Shown here one piece after another: positions 5,654 through 7,469 of a stretch of DNA of 7,469 bases; positions within the stretch are counted from its first letter, which is position 1; the number at the start of each line of letters is the position of its first letter. The notes beneath the pieces are model-generated. The model searched no databases, was not told the DNA's origin, and saw nothing but the letters and a program-made list of their open reading frames with translations. This DNA comes from Proteobacteria bacterium UBA2383 (GTDB taxonomy: Bacteria; Pseudomonadota; Gammaproteobacteria; Competibacterales; Competibacteraceae). Location: contig DDST01000083.1 in assembly GCA_002343485.1 (NCBI GenBank), forward strand, positions 1 through 7,469, given 5' to 3'. Made by a program: the position numbers and the translations under genes.

Positions 5654-5761
5654 ATCATCAACCGTGGTTCGCTACTTGAATTTGGCTATCTCCCGACTAT
5701 CGTTGTTTACGATGTCAGGCATTTTCCTTTTTCAAAACTACTGGAAGCGGACCTTAAGCTC

Positions 5762-7469
5762 ATGTCGATTAAAATCCTGGAAAAGAGTACTCCAGCCTCT
5801 TGGCTGACGGAACTTCCCCCTCTGGGCATGGATGCCAAAAGCATTGCCTCTGATTTTCGACGCTATTTCAGCCATACCCTGGGCCGCGATCGGCATACCC
5901 ATTACCCTCACTACATGTATGAAGCGCTGGTGTTGACCCTGCGTGACCGGTTGTGGGAGCGCTGGAAAAATACCCGTTATGCCTATGAGGAGGATGGCGG
6001 GGTACGCCGGGCCTATTACCTATCCATGGAATTTTTAATGGGACGGGCGTTAAGCAACGCCATGCTAAACCTCGGCGTGGATGAACCCGTCCATAAGGCA
6101 CTGCATGATTTGGGCTTGAGCATAGAAGAACTGGCCGAATGCGAAAATGATGCCGGCCTGGGCAATGGGGGTTTAGGACGGTTGGCGGCCTGTTTCATGG
6201 ACAGTTGCGCCACGCTGCGATTGCCCGTTGTCGGCTACGGCATTCGCTATGCCTATGGCATGTTCCGGCAGAAGATCGAGAACGGTTATCAAATCGAGGA
6301 ACCCGATCACTGGTTACGCAGCGGCAATCTATGGGATCTCGAACGGCCGGAATACGCGCAGCGCATCAAGTTCGGTGGCCGCACCGAGGGCTATCTGAAA
6401 GCTGACGGCGAGATGGGCTGGCGTTGGCTGGATACCCACGACGTGCTGGCGGTACCTTATGATCTGCCGATTCCTGGTTATCGCAATGGCACGGTCAACA
6501 CCCTGCGCCTATGGTCTGCGGTAGCTACCGACGAATTTCATCTGGATGACTTCAACGCGGGTAGCTATGACCAAGCGGTGGCCGCCAAGAATATGGCGGA
6601 AAACATCACCATGGTGCTTTACCCCAATGACGCCACCGAGAACGGCAAGGAATTGCGTTTGCGCCAGCAGTACTTCCTCGCCTCGGCTAGCCTGCAAGAT
6701 GTGCTTCGGCAGTGGACCCGCATTCACGGTGAGGACTTTAGCGAATTCGCCGCCAAGAGCTGCTTCCAGCTCAACGACACGCATCCAACGATCGCTGTAG
6801 CGGAACTGATGCGGCTGTTAATGGATGAGCATAATCTCAGTTGGGAAGCGGCTTGGGAAATCGTCAGCCACGTTATGGCTTACACCAACCATACTCTGTT
6901 GCCGGAAGCCCTGGAACGGTGGTCGGTGCGTTTATTCCGGCAACTGTTGCCCCGCTTGCTGGACATTATCTACGAAATCAATGCCCGGTTCTTGGCCGAT
7001 GTTGCCCGCCAATGGCCTGGCGATATGGATCGTCAGGCCCGCATGTCGCTGATCGAGGAAGGTTACGAGCAGCAAGTACGCATGGCCTATCTCGCCATTG
7101 TCGGCAGTTTCTCGGTTAATGGCGTTGCCGCGCTGCACTCGGAATTGCTCCAAAAAGGTCTGTTCCACGATTTCTACGAAATGTGGCCGGAGAAATTCAA
7201 CAATAAAACCAATGGCGTCACCCAGCGCCGTTGGATGGCCAGTTGCAACCCCGGTATGAACAAGCTGATCACCGAGGCAATTGGCCCGGGTTGGATCACC
7301 AATTTGGACGAACTGCGCAAGCTGATTCCTTACGCCGATGACGCCAAGTTCCAGGCACGCTGGCGGGCGGTCAAGCAGGATAACAAGGTCCGGCTAGCCA
7401 GCCTGATTGAGGCAGACACTGGGGTGGTCTTCAACACCAAGGCCATGTTCGATGTGCAGGTCAAGCGCA
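5762..7469 (+). CDS. glgP: Glycogen/starch/alpha-glucan phosphorylase, N-terminal 569 codons (cut by right edge)
   Basis: The enzyme (GT35) splits alpha-1,4-glucans with phosphate to glucose 1-phosphate, using pyridoxal phosphate, in the cytosol. The frame from ATG at 5762 is open to the window edge. Family motifs in order: HYPHYMYEAL (about 47-56), YYLSMEFLMGRALSNAM (85-101), AGLGNGGLGRLAACFMDS (131-148), GYGIRYAYGMF (159-169), LRLRQQYFL (300-308), NDTHPTIAVAELMRLLMDEH (338-357), AYTNHTLLPEALE (373-385), NGVAALHSELL (455-465), NNKTNGVTQRRW (480-491) and, at the edge, FDVQVKR, the start of the FDVQ-KR-HEYKRQ motif. The pyridoxal-binding lysine lies beyond the window; full proteins are about 800-840 residues. 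The ribosome site is weak (GCGGA about 11 bases upstream), but no other in-frame start lies upstream before a stop, and the N-terminus looks complete. No other glycogen gene is in the window. Confidence 0.96.
   Translation, partial: MSIKILEKSTPASWLTELPPLGMDAKSIASDFRRYFSHTLGRDRHTHYPHYMYEALVLTLRDRLWERWKNTRYAYEEDGGVRRAYYLSMEFLMGRALSNAMLNLGVDEPVHKALHDLGLSIEELAECENDAGLGNGGLGRLAACFMDSCATLRLPVVGYGIRYAYGMFRQKIENGYQIEEPDHWLRSGNLWDLERPEYAQRIKFGGRTEGYLKADGEMGWRWLDTHDVLAVPYDLPIPGYRNGTVNTLRLWSAVATDEFHLDDFNAGSYDQAVAAKNMAENITMVLYPNDATENGKELRLRQQYFLASASLQDVLRQWTRIHGEDFSEFAAKSCFQLNDTHPTIAVAELMRLLMDEHNLSWEAAWEIVSHVMAYTNHTLLPEALERWSVRLFRQLLPRLLDIIYEINARFLADVARQWPGDMDRQARMSLIEEGYEQQVRMAYLAIVGSFSVNGVAALHSELLQKGLFHDFYEMWPEKFNNKTNGVTQRRWMASCNPGMNKLITEAIGPGWITNLDELRKLIPYADDAKFQARWRAVKQDNKVRLASLIEADTGVVFNTKAMFDVQVKR

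Noticed and set aside
5627..5761. In-frame open extension upstream of the glgP ATG
   Set aside because: After the stop at 5624-5626 there is no ATG, GTG or TTG in frame before 5762, and the ATG product already starts like a complete phosphorylase N-terminus.

Overview
The window looks like a piece of a gammaproteobacterial chromosome with moderate to high GC. It carries storage-polymer and housekeeping-type genes, with insertion-sequence debris at two places. The mix of a polyhydroxyalkanoate (PHA) system protein, a glycogen phosphorylase and a PhoX-type phosphatase would suit a PHA- and glycogen-storing bacterium such as a Competibacter-like lineage. That placement is inference from gene content only.

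Left part (1-600): the 5' end of an IS5-family transposase runs off the left edge on the minus strand. Its probable terminal inverted repeat lies near 235-252. A gene-free stretch follows (253-600) with two small perfect or near-perfect hairpins, a degenerate long imperfect palindrome of a repeat type common in proteobacteria (404-486), and a strong rho-independent terminator (545-575) for the gene to its right.

Middle part (601-5083), all on the minus strand, in transcription order: a GT-B fold glycosyltransferase-like protein (5074-3989), a small PHA-system protein (3879-3586), a Crp/Fnr-family regulator (3491-2781, or GTG at 3524) and a large secreted PhoX/DUF839-type phosphatase (2517-601). 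The spacings are 109, 94 and 263 bases, so this is a loose co-directional run and not a tight operon. Between the regulator and the phosphatase lies a decayed transposase C-terminus with a recognisable IS end (2620-2767). It occupies the upstream region of the phosphatase gene.

Right part (5084-7469), on the plus strand: a 174-base divergent spacer, a small conserved-looking protein of unknown function (5258-5584), a REP-like pair of inverted 10-mers (5602-5653), and the first 569 codons of glycogen phosphorylase glgP, which runs off the right edge. The glgP frame was followed codon by codon to the edge without interruption.

I found no clear new multi-gene system. The best leads are modest: an Fnr-like regulator with an altered cysteine set and tandem 8-base repeats upstream, a PhoX-like protein with a Sec-type instead of a Tat signal, the IS remnant in the phosphatase upstream region, and an uncharacterised small Cys-containing protein upstream of glgP.
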